A stretch of DNA of 64,000 bases from Helicobacter kayseriensis (lineage in GTDB: Bacteria > Campylobacterota > Campylobacteria > Campylobacterales > Helicobacteraceae). Below, piece by piece: positions 25,605-34,797 of this stretch. The translations under genes and the position numbers were made by a program. The DNA lies in NCBI RefSeq assembly GCF_021300655.1, contig NZ_JAJTNB010000006.1, positions 1-64,000 on the forward strand, given 5' to 3'. How positions within the stretch are numbered: position 1 is the stretch's first letter; every line of letters starts with the position of its first letter. The notes beneath the pieces are model-generated. The model saw only the letters and a list, made by a program, of their open reading frames with translations. It had not been told where the DNA came from and searched no databases.

Positions 25605-26939
25605 ATGCGGGGTTTGTATGGATTGATATTGTTTGTGCTATTTTCTGGGTGCTCAAGTGTCTCCTTGCGTGAGGTTTCTTATGAGTATTATCAAGGAGAT
25701 CCCAATAAGGCGTTTGATCTTTCTTTGAAGGGGACAAAAAACAAAGCAGATGCCTTGCTTTTTGAGATGATGGGAGGAATGATAGGATTTGATTTGTCTC
25801 TCCCTCAATCTTTTGCACTCCTTGAAAGGGCAGAAGAACAAATCAATATCAATGAAAAGCAAGGAATGCTTACAGATCTGCTTGAGGGGATAGGTGCTAT
25901 TGCAGTCAATGAAAGCATCATTCCTTATAAGGGGTATTTATATGAGGGGGTTATGGTGAATTACTACAAGGCATTGTTTTTGATGAAAGAGGGGGATTTA
26001 GCCAATGCACGCGTGGAGTTTAATCGAGCAAACGATCGACAAAGACGCCTAAAAGCTTATTATCAAACACAGATTCAAAAAGCAATCCAGCTTCAAGATA
26101 AGAATCCGCAACAATTTTCATTTAGTGAAGAGAGGGTTTTGAGGGATTATCAGAATCTAAAAAAAATTGAAGCTTTTCAAGGATATATCAATCCTGTAGT
26201 GAGCTATCTCTCTGGACTGTTTTTTATGCTTGAAAGGGATCCAAAGGGGATTGATTTGCTCAAAGAAGCGTATGGAATCTCAAGAATTTCGCTTATCCAA
26301 GAAGATTTTTTGATGGCGCAAAGAGGAATGAAGGGAGAAAAATATACTTGGGTGGTTATTGAAGATGGGATGAGTGCAAGAAAGATTCAAAAATCTTTTG
26401 TGATCCCTGTTGTGACATATGATGGGATTTTTGATATCGCTTTTGCATTGCCTGATTGGACTAAGGGCAATGAGATAGAAAGAAGCTATCATCTTTGGCT
26501 TTCTCAGAGTGTGAGTCAAGCTCAAAGGATTGGGAATCTAGATCCATTGATTTTCAATGAGTTTTCCAAACACTTGCCTTTTTTGCTCACACGTGCGATT
26601 ACTTCTTCGACTCTAAGAGCGCTTTCTCAGTATTGGATTCAGAAGACAACTTCAGGATTGACAAAGATGCTTTTTGCAATGGGTGGGATGGCTTATGATA
26701 TAGCAACAACTCAAGCAGATTTGAGAAGTAATCAGATTTTACCTCATAGCTTTTGGGTTGCAAGGCTCAAAAATCAAAAAGGGATTTTAAAATTACAGGG
26801 TGATTTGGGTGTGTATTTTGAGCTGAAAATGGGGGAAGAGTGTGTATCTGAGGCTGAGCTTTGCTTGAATAAAAACAATATAATTTATTTTCGCAATGCG
26901 GGCAAAAATAGCTTTTATCAGATTATTTTAAGGCATTAA
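25605..26939 (+). CDS. COG3014-type lipoprotein
   Basis: The 444-residue protein has a lipoprotein signal with lipobox LFSGC (Cys at about residue 16). It then has helical, TPR-like segments such as NYYKALFLMKEGDLANARVEFNRANDRQRR (tetratricopeptide spacing) and a long C-terminal domain ending in beta strands. Proteins of the COG3014 group are found paired with LpoB/CsgG-like lipoproteins, exactly as here, where an LpoB-like gene follows 10 bases later. An outer membrane or periplasmic assembly role is likely but unproven. Confidence 0.72.
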   Translation: MRGLYGLILFVLFSGCSSVSLREVSYEYYQGDPNKAFDLSLKGTKNKADALLFEMMGGMIGFDLSLPQSFALLERAEEQININEKQGMLTDLLEGIGAIAVNESIIPYKGYLYEGVMVNYYKALFLMKEGDLANARVEFNRANDRQRRLKAYYQTQIQKAIQLQDKNPQQFSFSEERVLRDYQNLKKIEAFQGYINPVVSYLSGLFFMLERDPKGIDLLKEAYGISRISLIQEDFLMAQRGMKGEKYTWVVIEDGMSARKIQKSFVIPVVTYDGIFDIAFALPDWTKGNEIERSYHLWLSQSVSQAQRIGNLDPLIFNEFSKHLPFLLTRAITSSTLRALSQYWIQKTTSGLTKMLFAMGGMAYDIATTQADLRSNQILPHSFWVARLKNQKGILKLQGDLGVYFELKMGEECVSEAELCLNKNNIIYFRNAGKNSFYQIILRH

Positions 26940-26949
26940 GGAGGAAGTT

Positions 26950-27555
26950 ATGAAACGATGGATGTTGATTTGTGTTGTTGTATTGGGGTTTTATGGATGT
27001 GCTGGAGGGGTGAAATATATCGATCCAAGCAATCCATCTTATGTGAGTGCTGGACTTGATTTTAATGATTTGCTTAAGGCTTCAAGTTCGAGTATTGATT
27101 CATTGTTGAAGAGTTCTTTTGTCCAATCTTTACCTTCTGGAGAGAATGCAAAGGTTTTAGTGATTTCTGACTTTATCAATGACACGATGCAAAAACTAGA
27201 TATGAATCAAGTTGCTCGTAGGGTGGCAAGAAGTTTGAGAGAGAGTCAAAAATTTGTCTTAAGTGTCGCGATGGCTGGAAGTGGAGAAAGAGAAGAAGAG
27301 ATGATACAAAAGGCAAGAGGGGCAAGGGGAAATCAAGAATATAAGCAAAACTCCACAATCAATCAAGGCCGACTTTTGGCTCCTTCATTTTCTCTATCAG
27401 GAAAGGTTGTGCAACGCAATATGCAAGTTGGGAAAGAACAGAGGATTGATTATTATTTTTTGATGAGTTTAGTGGATTTGGAAAATGGGATTGTTGTGTG
27501 GGATCATGAGGTCAATATCTCAAAGATTGCTTCAGGTAACTCTTCAAGTTGGTAA
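26950..27555 (+). CDS. LpoB/CsgG-like lipoprotein
   Basis: A 201-residue lipoprotein with lipobox FYGC at about residue 17, followed by a linker and the domain NAKVLVISDFINDTMQKLDMNQVARRVARSLRESQKFVL and APSFSLSGKVVQRN, characteristic of the LpoB/PF13036 (penicillin-binding protein activator) group. LpoB stimulates PBP1b in enterobacteria; whether that role holds in Campylobacterota is unknown. It forms a two-gene operon with the COG3014-type lipoprotein. GGAGG lies 4 bases before the start. Confidence 0.75.
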   Translation: MKRWMLICVVVLGFYGCAGGVKYIDPSNPSYVSAGLDFNDLLKASSSSIDSLLKSSFVQSLPSGENAKVLVISDFINDTMQKLDMNQVARRVARSLRESQKFVLSVAMAGSGEREEEMIQKARGARGNQEYKQNSTINQGRLLAPSFSLSGKVVQRNMQVGKEQRIDYYFLMSLVDLENGIVVWDHEVNISKIASGNSSSW

Positions 27556-27574
27556 AAGGGGGAGGGGGAGAAGC

Positions 27575-29713
27575 TTAGAAAAATAAGCTAGCTCCGAAGT
27601 ATCCCAAAAGTGCAAAGAAATAAGCAATAAGAGAAGTAAAAACAAAGAGATAGAAAATATACTTTCTTCCACCTGCTTCTTTCCCAAAAACAATTGTGGC
27701 AGCAAAGCAGGGATTATAAAACATCACAAACATCAAAAACGCAATCGCAGAGGGAATGGAAATCTTGTCTTTGAGGGTTTCCATAAGACTTTGGCTAGTT
27801 TCATCAAGCTCTTCTCCAAGTGCATAAAGTACCCCAAGTGTTGAAATCATCACTTCTTTTGCTGCGACACCTGTGACAAGAGAAACAGAAAGCCTCCAAT
27901 CAAAATTGAAAGGAGCAAAAATAGGAGAGAGAAATTCTCCAAAGCGCCCAAGATAAGTTTGCTCAAGCAAGAGAGCGTTTTGTTCGTTTATAAGTTCTGT
28001 GATCTGATCCTGGCTTGCACCTTGTTGCTCTAATGCTTCTTGCTTTTGAGCATATTGTGCGATGAGTTCTTGATCTTGTGGGTATTTCCCTGCAAACCAA
28101 ATCAAGATAGAAGCAGCAAGAATAAAAGTTCCAGCTTTTTTTAAATACATTTTTGCCTTGTTCCATACGCTAAATAGAATGAGTTTTGCTGAAGGTAGGC
28201 GATACTTTGGCATTTCCATAACAAATGGTTCATCAATATCTTTAAAAGCTGTCATTTTAAGAATCTTTGCCATAACCAGCCCCACAATAGCCCCAAAAAT
28301 ATAAATTCCAAACAAGATATTTCCACTTTGACTAGCAGGGAAAAAAGCACCAATAAAGAGCACATAAACAGGAAGTCTTGCACTGCAACTCATAAAGTTG
28401 ATAATAAAGAGGGTGAGCATTTTGTCCCCACGATTTTTAAGCATCCTTGTGCTCATATACGCAGGAACACTGCATCCAAATCCAGTAACAAGAGGGATAA
28501 AGCTTTTTCCATGTAATCCAAAGCGATGAAAAAAACCATCTAATAAAAATGCAATACGTGCCATATAGCCAGTGCTTTCAAGCAATACGATTCCAAGGAA
28601 GAGAATCAAAATATCAGGCAAGAAGCTAATCACTGCACCCACACCCCCAATAATCCCATCAGCAAGTAAGGAGGAAAGTTGAGGGTAGGGGATATACTCT
28701 TTGAGTGTTTCACCCAAAAGAGAAAATCCCGATTCGATCGCATCTTTTGGGATTGCACCTAGCGTAAAGGTCGCTTGGAAAAGAATCCACATCATCAAAA
28801 GAAAGATGGGAATTCCAAGGTATTTGTTGAGCAAGATAGAGTCGATTTTTTGTGTTTTATCTCTTGGGCTATTGGATTGCTTCTGTGCCTCTAGGCTTGC
28901 TCCTTTGGCATAGGCATAGTGATCAAGGGCAAAGACTTCTTGCATACTCTTTTCTTGAGAGATGGTGTAGATTCTTGAGATCAATCGAGCGACAAGAGGA
29001 GAGAGTTCTATCCAGCAAGGTTTGGAAGAAAGGAGTGCATAGATTTTCTCATTTTGTTGAAGAAGTAGGATGGCCAAATGGCGAAAGTTTTGAAAATGGT
29101 TTTCTTTCATTAGTTGAGCAATGCAGGGATATTGCTTGGATGAAAGGAGATTTTCAATTTCACCAATCGCTTCTTCCAGAGCTTCATTATAGGTGCGTTT
29201 TGATGGGCAGAAAGGTTTTGTGTGGAGTGCGATGATTTGATCAAGAATAAGAAGCATATCTTCTTGGTTTTTGGCACTAACCTTGAGAGTAGGGATCCCT
29301 AAGATTGAGGAGAGAAGCTGAGAATTGATTTCAATCCCTTCCTTTTGTGCTTCATCATTCATATTGAGTGCTAGCAAAGTTTTTTTATTGAGCTCAAGAA
29401 TTTGTGCTGTGAGGATAAGGTTTCTTTCAAGATTGGTAGAATCTGCGATGTTGAGGATTAGATCATATTCTTCTTGGAGAAGAAAATCTTGAGTGACCTT
29501 TTCTTCTGGGGAATATTGATTGAGCGAATAAGTCCCAGGGAGGTCAATGATCTTGATCTCATATCCCTTGTAGAGAATCTTTGCTTCGGCTTTTTCGATG
29601 GTCACACCAGGAAAGTTCCCCACTCTAAGATTAGAGCCACTGATTTTGTTAATAATAGAGCTTTTTCCGACATTGGGCTGTCCGGCAAGCGCAACAATGA
29701 TTGTCTTTTTCAT
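27575..29713 (-). CDS. feoB: ferrous iron transporter FeoB
   Basis: FeoB is the inner membrane Fe2+ uptake GTPase. The N-terminal G domain has GQPNVGKSS (11-19), FPGVTIEKAE, DLPGTYSL (about 58) and NMND (about 118). The membrane part includes gate motifs FGCSVPAY, CSARLPVY and FYNPCFAATIV, with about ten helices. The 712-residue length is normal. ATG 29713 has AGGACG upstream. No feoA is adjacent. A promoter and Fur-box-like sequence precede it (29745-29792). Confidence 0.96.
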   Translation of the reverse strand: MKKTIIVALAGQPNVGKSSIINKISGSNLRVGNFPGVTIEKAEAKILYKGYEIKIIDLPGTYSLNQYSPEEKVTQDFLLQEEYDLILNIADSTNLERNLILTAQILELNKKTLLALNMNDEAQKEGIEINSQLLSSILGIPTLKVSAKNQEDMLLILDQIIALHTKPFCPSKRTYNEALEEAIGEIENLLSSKQYPCIAQLMKENHFQNFRHLAILLLQQNEKIYALLSSKPCWIELSPLVARLISRIYTISQEKSMQEVFALDHYAYAKGASLEAQKQSNSPRDKTQKIDSILLNKYLGIPIFLLMMWILFQATFTLGAIPKDAIESGFSLLGETLKEYIPYPQLSSLLADGIIGGVGAVISFLPDILILFLGIVLLESTGYMARIAFLLDGFFHRFGLHGKSFIPLVTGFGCSVPAYMSTRMLKNRGDKMLTLFIINFMSCSARLPVYVLFIGAFFPASQSGNILFGIYIFGAIVGLVMAKILKMTAFKDIDEPFVMEMPKYRLPSAKLILFSVWNKAKMYLKKAGTFILAASILIWFAGKYPQDQELIAQYAQKQEALEQQGASQDQITELINEQNALLLEQTYLGRFGEFLSPIFAPFNFDWRLSVSLVTGVAAKEVMISTLGVLYALGEELDETSQSLMETLKDKISIPSAIAFLMFVMFYNPCFAATIVFGKEAGGRKYIFYLFVFTSLIAYFFALLGYFGASLFF

Positions 29714-29744
29714 GTTTCGTCCTAGAAATTCAAGATGATGGATT

Positions 29745-29773
29745 ATTCTACTTCTTTTTATCTCAAGAGTCAA
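29745..29773 (-). promoter_or_regulatory. feoB promoter
   Basis: On the minus strand TTGACT (29768-29773) and TAGAAT (29745-29750) are separated by exactly 17 bases, a good sigma-70 arrangement. The predicted start of transcription is near 29738, giving a leader of about 25 bases before the feoB ATG. Confidence 0.7.
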
Positions 29774-29777
29774 TAAA

Positions 29778-29792
29778 TGAGAAAGATTATCA
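29778..29792 (-). promoter_or_regulatory. Fur box upstream of feoB
   Basis: TGATAATCTTTCTCA on the minus strand matches the 7-1-7 Fur palindrome TGATAATCATTATCA at 13 of 15 positions. It lies 4 bases upstream of the -35 box of feoB, so iron repression of feoB is likely. Confidence 0.65.
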
Positions 29793-29831
29793 TTTTTGTT
29801 ATTTATTGAGAATCTTTGCTTTTTAAAAATC

Positions 29832-31106
29832 CTAGAAAGAGAGCTTAAATCCTCCTTGAACTTCCGTTGTTGTAGGGATAGCTTGATTTCCTAAATGTGT
29901 ATTGTAGACATTAAAAAAGGCTGATACGTTATTGGTGAAATTAAAGCTCATCTGAAAGTCTATTTCATTTTGTCTGAAATGTTTTGATCCTAATGATTTA
30001 TTGACAAATGATGCTGTTCCATACAACAAAGAAAGAGTGATGGCATCAAAGGTTGTGTAAAGATTGCCATAAAATAAGCTTGTATCAGTGATTCCATTAT
30101 TGAAAACATTGCCAATCCCTAGAGGAGAGATTGTATTATTGAGGAGATTGAGGCTTCCCCATCCGCTATATTTTCCTGTTTGGATATAGCCTAGATCAAG
30201 TCCAATGCTTGCATTTTTGATCTTTCCTTCGACATAAAATTTCACATCAAGATCAATCCCATCTCCTCCTTTGATTGTCTTTTGTGTATTGAGCCATTTA
30301 GATCCATTTTCAAATTCAAAGCTTCCAGCAGTATTGAATGTTAGGCCGATTTTGGAAGAAGAAAATTTATATTCAAAATTGGCACTTGTCCCTATTCCAA
30401 AAGCAACAGAGTAGGCTGAGAATAAATAAAGTTTCGCCCAAAACATATCACCAAGATAATATTTTGCTGCCGTGTAGAAATATCCACTGTGATGAGGCTC
30501 GGGTTGGGTAAAGGCTGTCATTTGTGTAGGTGTAACTTCGCCATATTGCCCAATCCAAAAAAACTCAAGCATCAAATCCTGTAAAGAGCGATTGCGTATC
30601 CAGAATCCATCAACTTGATTGCTGATCCATTCATTTTCTATGAAAAATCTCCCCCCTTTGATGCTTGTATCTCCATCAAAATATTCTAAGTATGTATCAC
30701 TCAAAAGGACACGATTAAGGGGATCAAAGTCAAGAGACATATCTCCTCTTTTGATATAAGTCGTATCTCCACTTGATGGGCCCCAAAAGGAGTTTCTATG
30801 CCATTGCCAAATCGGATAGGCTGCACGAAACCCTACAGAAAGTCTCATATTTTTATAAAAAGCTGAGCGATATTGAATCCCCATTGTGATGGCAAGATAA
30901 TAGGCATCTTGAAGATTATTGGAAATATCAGCATAGTCAGGTTTGAGATAGTCTGTGACAAACCCCACATCTCCTTGAGTGATTCCATTTTTTAGAGCCT
31001 CATCGATGGTGTCATATCCCATAAGAGGGAGAGTGCAACAAGCCCCTAAGAGGACTTTGCCAAATACATAAGAGAGTTTGGTAGTGTGTTTTTGGAAAGT
31101 TTTCAT
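29832..31106 (-). CDS. outer membrane porin of the HP_OMP_2-type family
   Basis: The 424 residues begin with a long signal peptide (cleaved near LPLMGYD). They then show repeated amphipathic beta strands rich in Tyr/Phe (NMRLSVGFRAAYPIWQW, GRFFIENEWISNQVDGFWIRN, EVQGGFKLSF) ending in Phe. The RNRSLQDLMLEFFWIGQYGEV segment resembles the Opr-like Helicobacter outer membrane family (PF02521). It probably forms a passive or selective pore. Its ATG overlaps the pyrF stop by four bases, an odd pairing of a porin with pyrimidine synthesis. Confidence 0.75.
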   Translation of the reverse strand: MKTFQKHTTKLSYVFGKVLLGACCTLPLMGYDTIDEALKNGITQGDVGFVTDYLKPDYADISNNLQDAYYLAITMGIQYRSAFYKNMRLSVGFRAAYPIWQWHRNSFWGPSSGDTTYIKRGDMSLDFDPLNRVLLSDTYLEYFDGDTSIKGGRFFIENEWISNQVDGFWIRNRSLQDLMLEFFWIGQYGEVTPTQMTAFTQPEPHHSGYFYTAAKYYLGDMFWAKLYLFSAYSVAFGIGTSANFEYKFSSSKIGLTFNTAGSFEFENGSKWLNTQKTIKGGDGIDLDVKFYVEGKIKNASIGLDLGYIQTGKYSGWGSLNLLNNTISPLGIGNVFNNGITDTSLFYGNLYTTFDAITLSLLYGTASFVNKSLGSKHFRQNEIDFQMSFNFTNNVSAFFNVYNTHLGNQAIPTTTEVQGGFKLSF

Positions 31107-31774
31107 TGGATCTCTTCTAAGAAGCGCAGTGTTGCTTGCAAGGGATCGTGGTGTGTATAGATTGGGCGACCTACGACAATAAAATCAGCCTTTGCTTCCT
31201 TGGCTACTTTAGGAGTGGCGATTCTCTTTTGATCTCCATATTCATTTTCGGCAAATCTAATCCCAGGAGTCAGTGTTAAAAGTGAAGTAGAATTTTTGAT
31301 CTCTAGGCTTTCATGAGGAGAGCAGACGACCCCGTGACAATTTCCTTTTTGGGCAAGAAGTGCGAGAGTTTTGGCGTGAGATTTGATGGGGGCATTATAA
31401 ATAGGGATAAATCCCTCATCATCAAAGCTTGTAAGTGCTGTTACGGCAAACACAAGAAGAGAATCTTTGGCAACACTCATCACTTCACTCATTGCCTCTA
31501 TCCCACTGCTTGCGTGGATTGTAATCATATCTACGCCAAGGTTTTTGCACTCTTGAGTGGCTGTTTTCATCGTGTTGGGAATGTCATAAAGCTTGAGATC
31601 TAGGAAAATTTTGAAATTTGGATTGATAGCTTTGATTTCTTCTAGAAATTTTTTTTCATCACGAATAAAGCTCCTAAGTCCAACCTTGACCCATATAGGA
31701 CAATCTTTGAGCTTTTGAAGAAGAGAGAGGTTTTCAGCCTTAGAGGCTAGATCAAGAGCAAGACACAACTGCAT
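31103..31774 (-). CDS. pyrF: orotidine 5'-phosphate decarboxylase
   Basis: This enzyme catalyses the last step of UMP synthesis. The 223 residues form a TIM barrel starting MQLCLALDL, with catalytic [10 protein letters not shown] (Asp/Lys/Asp) near residue 60, and end with the phosphate loop [13 protein letters not shown] 31774 has AAGGAAAAC upstream and overlaps nusB by 23 bases. The same cluster nusB-ribH-kdsA-carbonic anhydrase-pyrF is known from H. pylori. Confidence 0.96.
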   Translation of the reverse strand: MQLCLALDLASKAENLSLLQKLKDCPIWVKVGLRSFIRDEKKFLEEIKAINPNFKIFLDLKLYDIPNTMKTATQECKNLGVDMITIHASSGIEAMSEVMSVAKDSLLVFAVTALTSFDDEGFIPIYNAPIKSHAKTLALLAQKGNCHGVVCSPHESLEIKNSTSLLTLTPGIRFAENEYGDQKRIATPKVAKEAKADFIVVGRPIYTHHDPLQATLRFLEEIQ

Positions 31775-32171
31775 TGTTTTCCTTTTTGATTGAATCAAGA
31801 ACGCCATTGATAAATTTAGGTGCATGATCGCTCCCATAAATCTTGGCTAATTCAATTGCTTCATTGATGATAATAGGTGCATCTGTAGGGGTGAAGCAAA
31901 TCTCATAAACTCCTAAGCGTAAAATCGCTCTTTCCATTCCTCCGATGCGTTCAAAATCCCATTCTTTTAGATGTTTGCTGATCTTAGAATCAATTTGAGG
32001 GAGATGAGAGATCGTCCCTTCAAACAAAGAGAGTGCAAATTCTTGTTGCTTGTTTTTAATCTTTTTTTCAAGAAGGATTTCTACTGCACTTTTGTGGATT
32101 TCTTGATTCCCACTATCATATGCATAGAGTAGAGAAATAACGGCTTCGCGCGCTTGTGTTCTTGTCGCCAT
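31752..32171 (-). CDS. nusB: transcription antitermination protein NusB
   Basis: An RNA-binding all-helical protein that works with NusE in rRNA antitermination. The 139 residues include the Arg-rich start [19 protein letters not shown] and the conserved C-terminal [22 protein letters not shown] and KFINGVLD. One base separates it from ribH upstream; its end overlaps pyrF. Confidence 0.95.
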   Translation of the reverse strand: MATRTQAREAVISLLYAYDSGNQEIHKSAVEILLEKKIKNKQQEFALSLFEGTISHLPQIDSKISKHLKEWDFERIGGMERAILRLGVYEICFTPTDAPIIINEAIELAKIYGSDHAPKFINGVLDSIKKENNAVVSCS

Positions 32172-32172
32172 A

Positions 32173-32637
32173 TTAGACCTTTTGATAAAGATTAATTAGT
32201 TCGATTAATGAGCTCATCGCTTCAAAACCTTTATTTCCTGCCTTGCTTCCAGCTCGCTCAATTGCTTGTTCGATATTGTCAGTTGTCAAAACACCAAAGC
32301 TTACAGGTTGATTGTATTGGAGGGTAATGTTTGCAATTCCTTTTGTTGCTTCAGCAGATACATAATCAAAATGAGGTGTTCCTCCGCGAATAATAGCCCC
32401 CAAGCAACAAACTCCACTATAAGCGTTGCTTTGGAGTAGGCGTTGCAAAACAAAAGGAATTTCATAAGCACCAGGAGCAAGGATAAGAGAGAGGTTTTTT
32501 TCTTCTCCACCATGTCTTAAGAAGCAGTCTTTTGCACCTTCAATAAGACGATCTGTGATGATATGGTTAAAACGACTTGAGAGAATTGCGACTTTTTTAT
32601 TTCCGTTGAGTTTAAGTTGGCCTTCAATGATTTGCAT
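32173..32637 (-). CDS. ribH: 6,7-dimethyl-8-ribityllumazine synthase
   Basis: This is the penultimate enzyme of riboflavin synthesis, assembling into a 60-mer or decamer. The 154 residues contain [43 protein letters not shown] (phosphate-binding and catalytic His) and [17 protein letters not shown], all canonical. GGAG precedes the ATG by 6 bases. It is ten bases from kdsA in the same operon. Confidence 0.97.
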   Translation of the reverse strand: MQIIEGQLKLNGNKKVAILSSRFNHIITDRLIEGAKDCFLRHGGEEKNLSLILAPGAYEIPFVLQRLLQSNAYSGVCCLGAIIRGGTPHFDYVSAEATKGIANITLQYNQPVSFGVLTTDNIEQAIERAGSKAGNKGFEAMSSLIELINLYQKV

Positions 32638-32647
32638 TTTTTCTCCT

Positions 32648-33445
32648 TTATTGTGAAATTTCAGAAATTGCCAAGAGTTGATTGATGAGTGCTTCTAGCT
32701 TTTGTGTCTCAATCATATTGGGACCATCGCTAAGTGCTATGCTTGGATCAAAATGAGTTTCCATAAAAAAGCCATCAACCCCTGCTGCTGCTGCACTTCT
32801 AGAAAGTAATGGGACAAAAGAACTATCTCCCCCGCTTTTTCCTCCTCCAGCTCCAGGCATTTGAACGCTATGTGTGGCATCAAAAATGACAGGAGCAAAT
32901 TCACGCATAATTTTGAGTCCTCGCATATCAACAACCAAATTGCCATATCCAAAAGAGCTTCCTCGCTCTGTAAGCCAAACTTTGTATTTTTGACTCTCCT
33001 CATAGCTTGCTTTTTCTCCCCCTCGCGTTTTGATTGCTTTCAAAACACTGTATTGCATATCTATGGGATTCATAAACTGCCCTTTTTTGATATTGATGAT
33101 TTTGTCTGTTTTTGCTACTGAGACAATAAGATCAGTTTGGCGACATAAAAAAGCAGGGATTTGAATCACATCAGCCACTTCGGCAATCTTTGATGTTTGC
33201 GTGCTTTCGTGGATATCTGTGATGATTTTATAGCCAAATTCTTTTTTGATGCTTTTGAGGATCTCTATCCCCTCCTCAAGTCCAGGACCTCTGTAGCTAT
33301 CAAGACTTGTGCGATTGGCTTTATCAAAACTTGATTTGAAATAAAAGTCAATTTTTGGATGATTTGCAAGAGGCTTAAGCATTTGGGCGATTTTGGATAG
33401 ATTCTCATAACTTTCAATGACACATGGACCACTCATTAAAATCAT
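32648..33445 (-). CDS. kdsA: 3-deoxy-D-manno-octulosonate 8-phosphate synthase
   Basis: KdsA condenses PEP and arabinose 5-phosphate to KDO-8-P for lipopolysaccharide. The 265 residues start MSGPCVIES; the Cys in this motif marks the metal-dependent class (E. coli has Asn there). [12 protein letters not shown], the [19 protein letters not shown] region and [10 protein letters not shown] follow. Its start overlaps the carbonic anhydrase stop by four bases. Confidence 0.97.
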   Translation of the reverse strand: MILMSGPCVIESYENLSKIAQMLKPLANHPKIDFYFKSSFDKANRTSLDSYRGPGLEEGIEILKSIKKEFGYKIITDIHESTQTSKIAEVADVIQIPAFLCRQTDLIVSVAKTDKIINIKKGQFMNPIDMQYSVLKAIKTRGGEKASYEESQKYKVWLTERGSSFGYGNLVVDMRGLKIMREFAPVIFDATHSVQMPGAGGGKSGGDSSFVPLLSRSAAAAGVDGFFMETHFDPSIALSDGPNMIETQKLEALINQLLAISEISQ

Positions 33446-34083
33446 TTTTGCTCCTTTTCATCTTTTTTGATCACTCTAAATTGTTTTGTCTGAAGATCAT
33501 AATTCATGATTTCTCCTGTCTCGATTATATAATACCAACCAAAAATTTTTAACTCCCCTTGATCGAGCTTTTCTTGAATGAAGGGATAGGTCAATAGATT
33601 GTTGATTTGGACTTCAATATTGATTTGTTCTGTGAGCCAAGTGCGTTTGGCGATACTTTTGGGGGATAAAAGTGCAACTTGTTCTTTGACAGGATGCAAA
33701 AGCTCGATCCACTTTTGCAAGTGTTCTGTATTTGCTCCAAGATTCTCATCATAAAGTGCTTGACAAGCTCCACAATTGCTATGTCCGCATACAACGATAT
33801 TTTCTACACCCAAGATCACAACAGCATATTCGATTGCTGAAGTTGTTGCAAGATAAGCATCATTTTTTGCAGTATAGGGAGGGATGATATTCCCTACATT
33901 TCTGACGACAAAAAGCTCTCCAGGGAGAGTGCCTGTAATACGACTTGGGACGACCCTAGAATCGGCACATCCGATAAATAAAGTATCAGGATTTTGTGCT
34001 CTTTTGAGGCTTTCATAAAGCTCTTTGTGTTCATTGTAATCTTCTTCTTTGAACTTAATAGCACCTTGCAGTAATTTATTCAA
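33442..34083 (-). CDS. beta-class carbonic anhydrase
   Basis: A zinc enzyme that hydrates CO2 in the cytoplasm. Zinc ligands lie in [10 protein letters not shown] (first Cys and Asp-Arg dyad) and [10 protein letters not shown] (His and second Cys). The 213 residues are typical for the family and lack a signal peptide, unlike the alpha-class enzyme of Helicobacter periplasm. It leads the kdsA-ribH-nusB-pyrF operon on the minus strand. Confidence 0.94.
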   Translation of the reverse strand: MNKLLQGAIKFKEEDYNEHKELYESLKRAQNPDTLFIGCADSRVVPSRITGTLPGELFVVRNVGNIIPPYTAKNDAYLATTSAIEYAVVILGVENIVVCGHSNCGACQALYDENLGANTEHLQKWIELLHPVKEQVALLSPKSIAKRTWLTEQINIEVQINNLLTYPFIQEKLDQGELKIFGWYYIIETGEIMNYDLQTKQFRVIKKDEKEQK

Positions 34084-34146
34084 TTTTTTCCTTAAAATGC
34101 GTACTTTAGTTTGTGAAATTATAGCAATAAGTTTTGGAGCGTTTTA

Positions 34147-34797
34147 GTGAAAGAGATTGTGGATTTTATAGTTCAAACCATTGGAGAATGGGGGTATTTT
34201 GGGATTTTTGTCATGATGTTTTTAGAATCAAGTTTTTTTCCTTTCCCTAGTGAGGTTGTGATGATTCCAGCGGGATATTTAGTCTATCAGCAGGAGATGA
34301 GTGCGGTATGGGCGTTTGTTTGTGGGGTGGGTGGAAGTTTGGCAGGAGCGTTATTGAATTATTGGATTGCTTTTAAGATGGGAAGAGCTTTTATTATCCG
34401 ATATGGCAAATATGTATTTTTCACTCCAAAAAGTATGGAGAAGATGGAGAGTTATTTTCAAAAACATGGCCATATTAGCACCTTCGTTGGGCGCTTGATT
34501 CCTGCAGTGAGGCAATACATTTCTCTTCCTGCTGGACTTTCTAGGATGAATGTATCCAAATTCTGTATTTTTACAAGTTTGGGGGCAGGAATATGGGTGG
34601 GGATTTTGATGTGGATTGGGTATTCTCTTGGTGGATTTTTTCAAAACCTAGATTCAAAGCATTTGTTTGAAAGTCAAGCAAGCGATTGGATTGCCTCTCA
34701 GATCAATCAATGGATCATTTATGCTTTAATTTTTTTGGTGTTTTTAGTTTTGGCTTATCTCATCTATCACAAGAAAAGTTCTAAAAAGGAGGGCTAG
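34147..34797 (+). CDS. DedA/SNARE-associated (VTT domain) family membrane protein
   Basis: DedA proteins are inner membrane proteins implicated in undecaprenyl phosphate or phospholipid flipping and proton-motive-force maintenance. The 216 residues contain ESSFFPFPSEVVMIPAGYL (acidic residue and Pro-rich re-entrant loop) and FVGRLIPAVRQYISLPAG (the paired Arg motif), with about five hydrophobic segments. The start is GTG, with GGAG 7 bases before it. It is convergent with the autotransporter, overlapping its stop codon by four bases. Confidence 0.9.
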   Translation: MKEIVDFIVQTIGEWGYFGIFVMMFLESSFFPFPSEVVMIPAGYLVYQQEMSAVWAFVCGVGGSLAGALLNYWIAFKMGRAFIIRYGKYVFFTPKSMEKMESYFQKHGHISTFVGRLIPAVRQYISLPAGLSRMNVSKFCIFTSLGAGIWVGILMWIGYSLGGFFQNLDSKHLFESQASDWIASQINQWIIYALIFLVFLVLAYLIYHKKSSKKEG

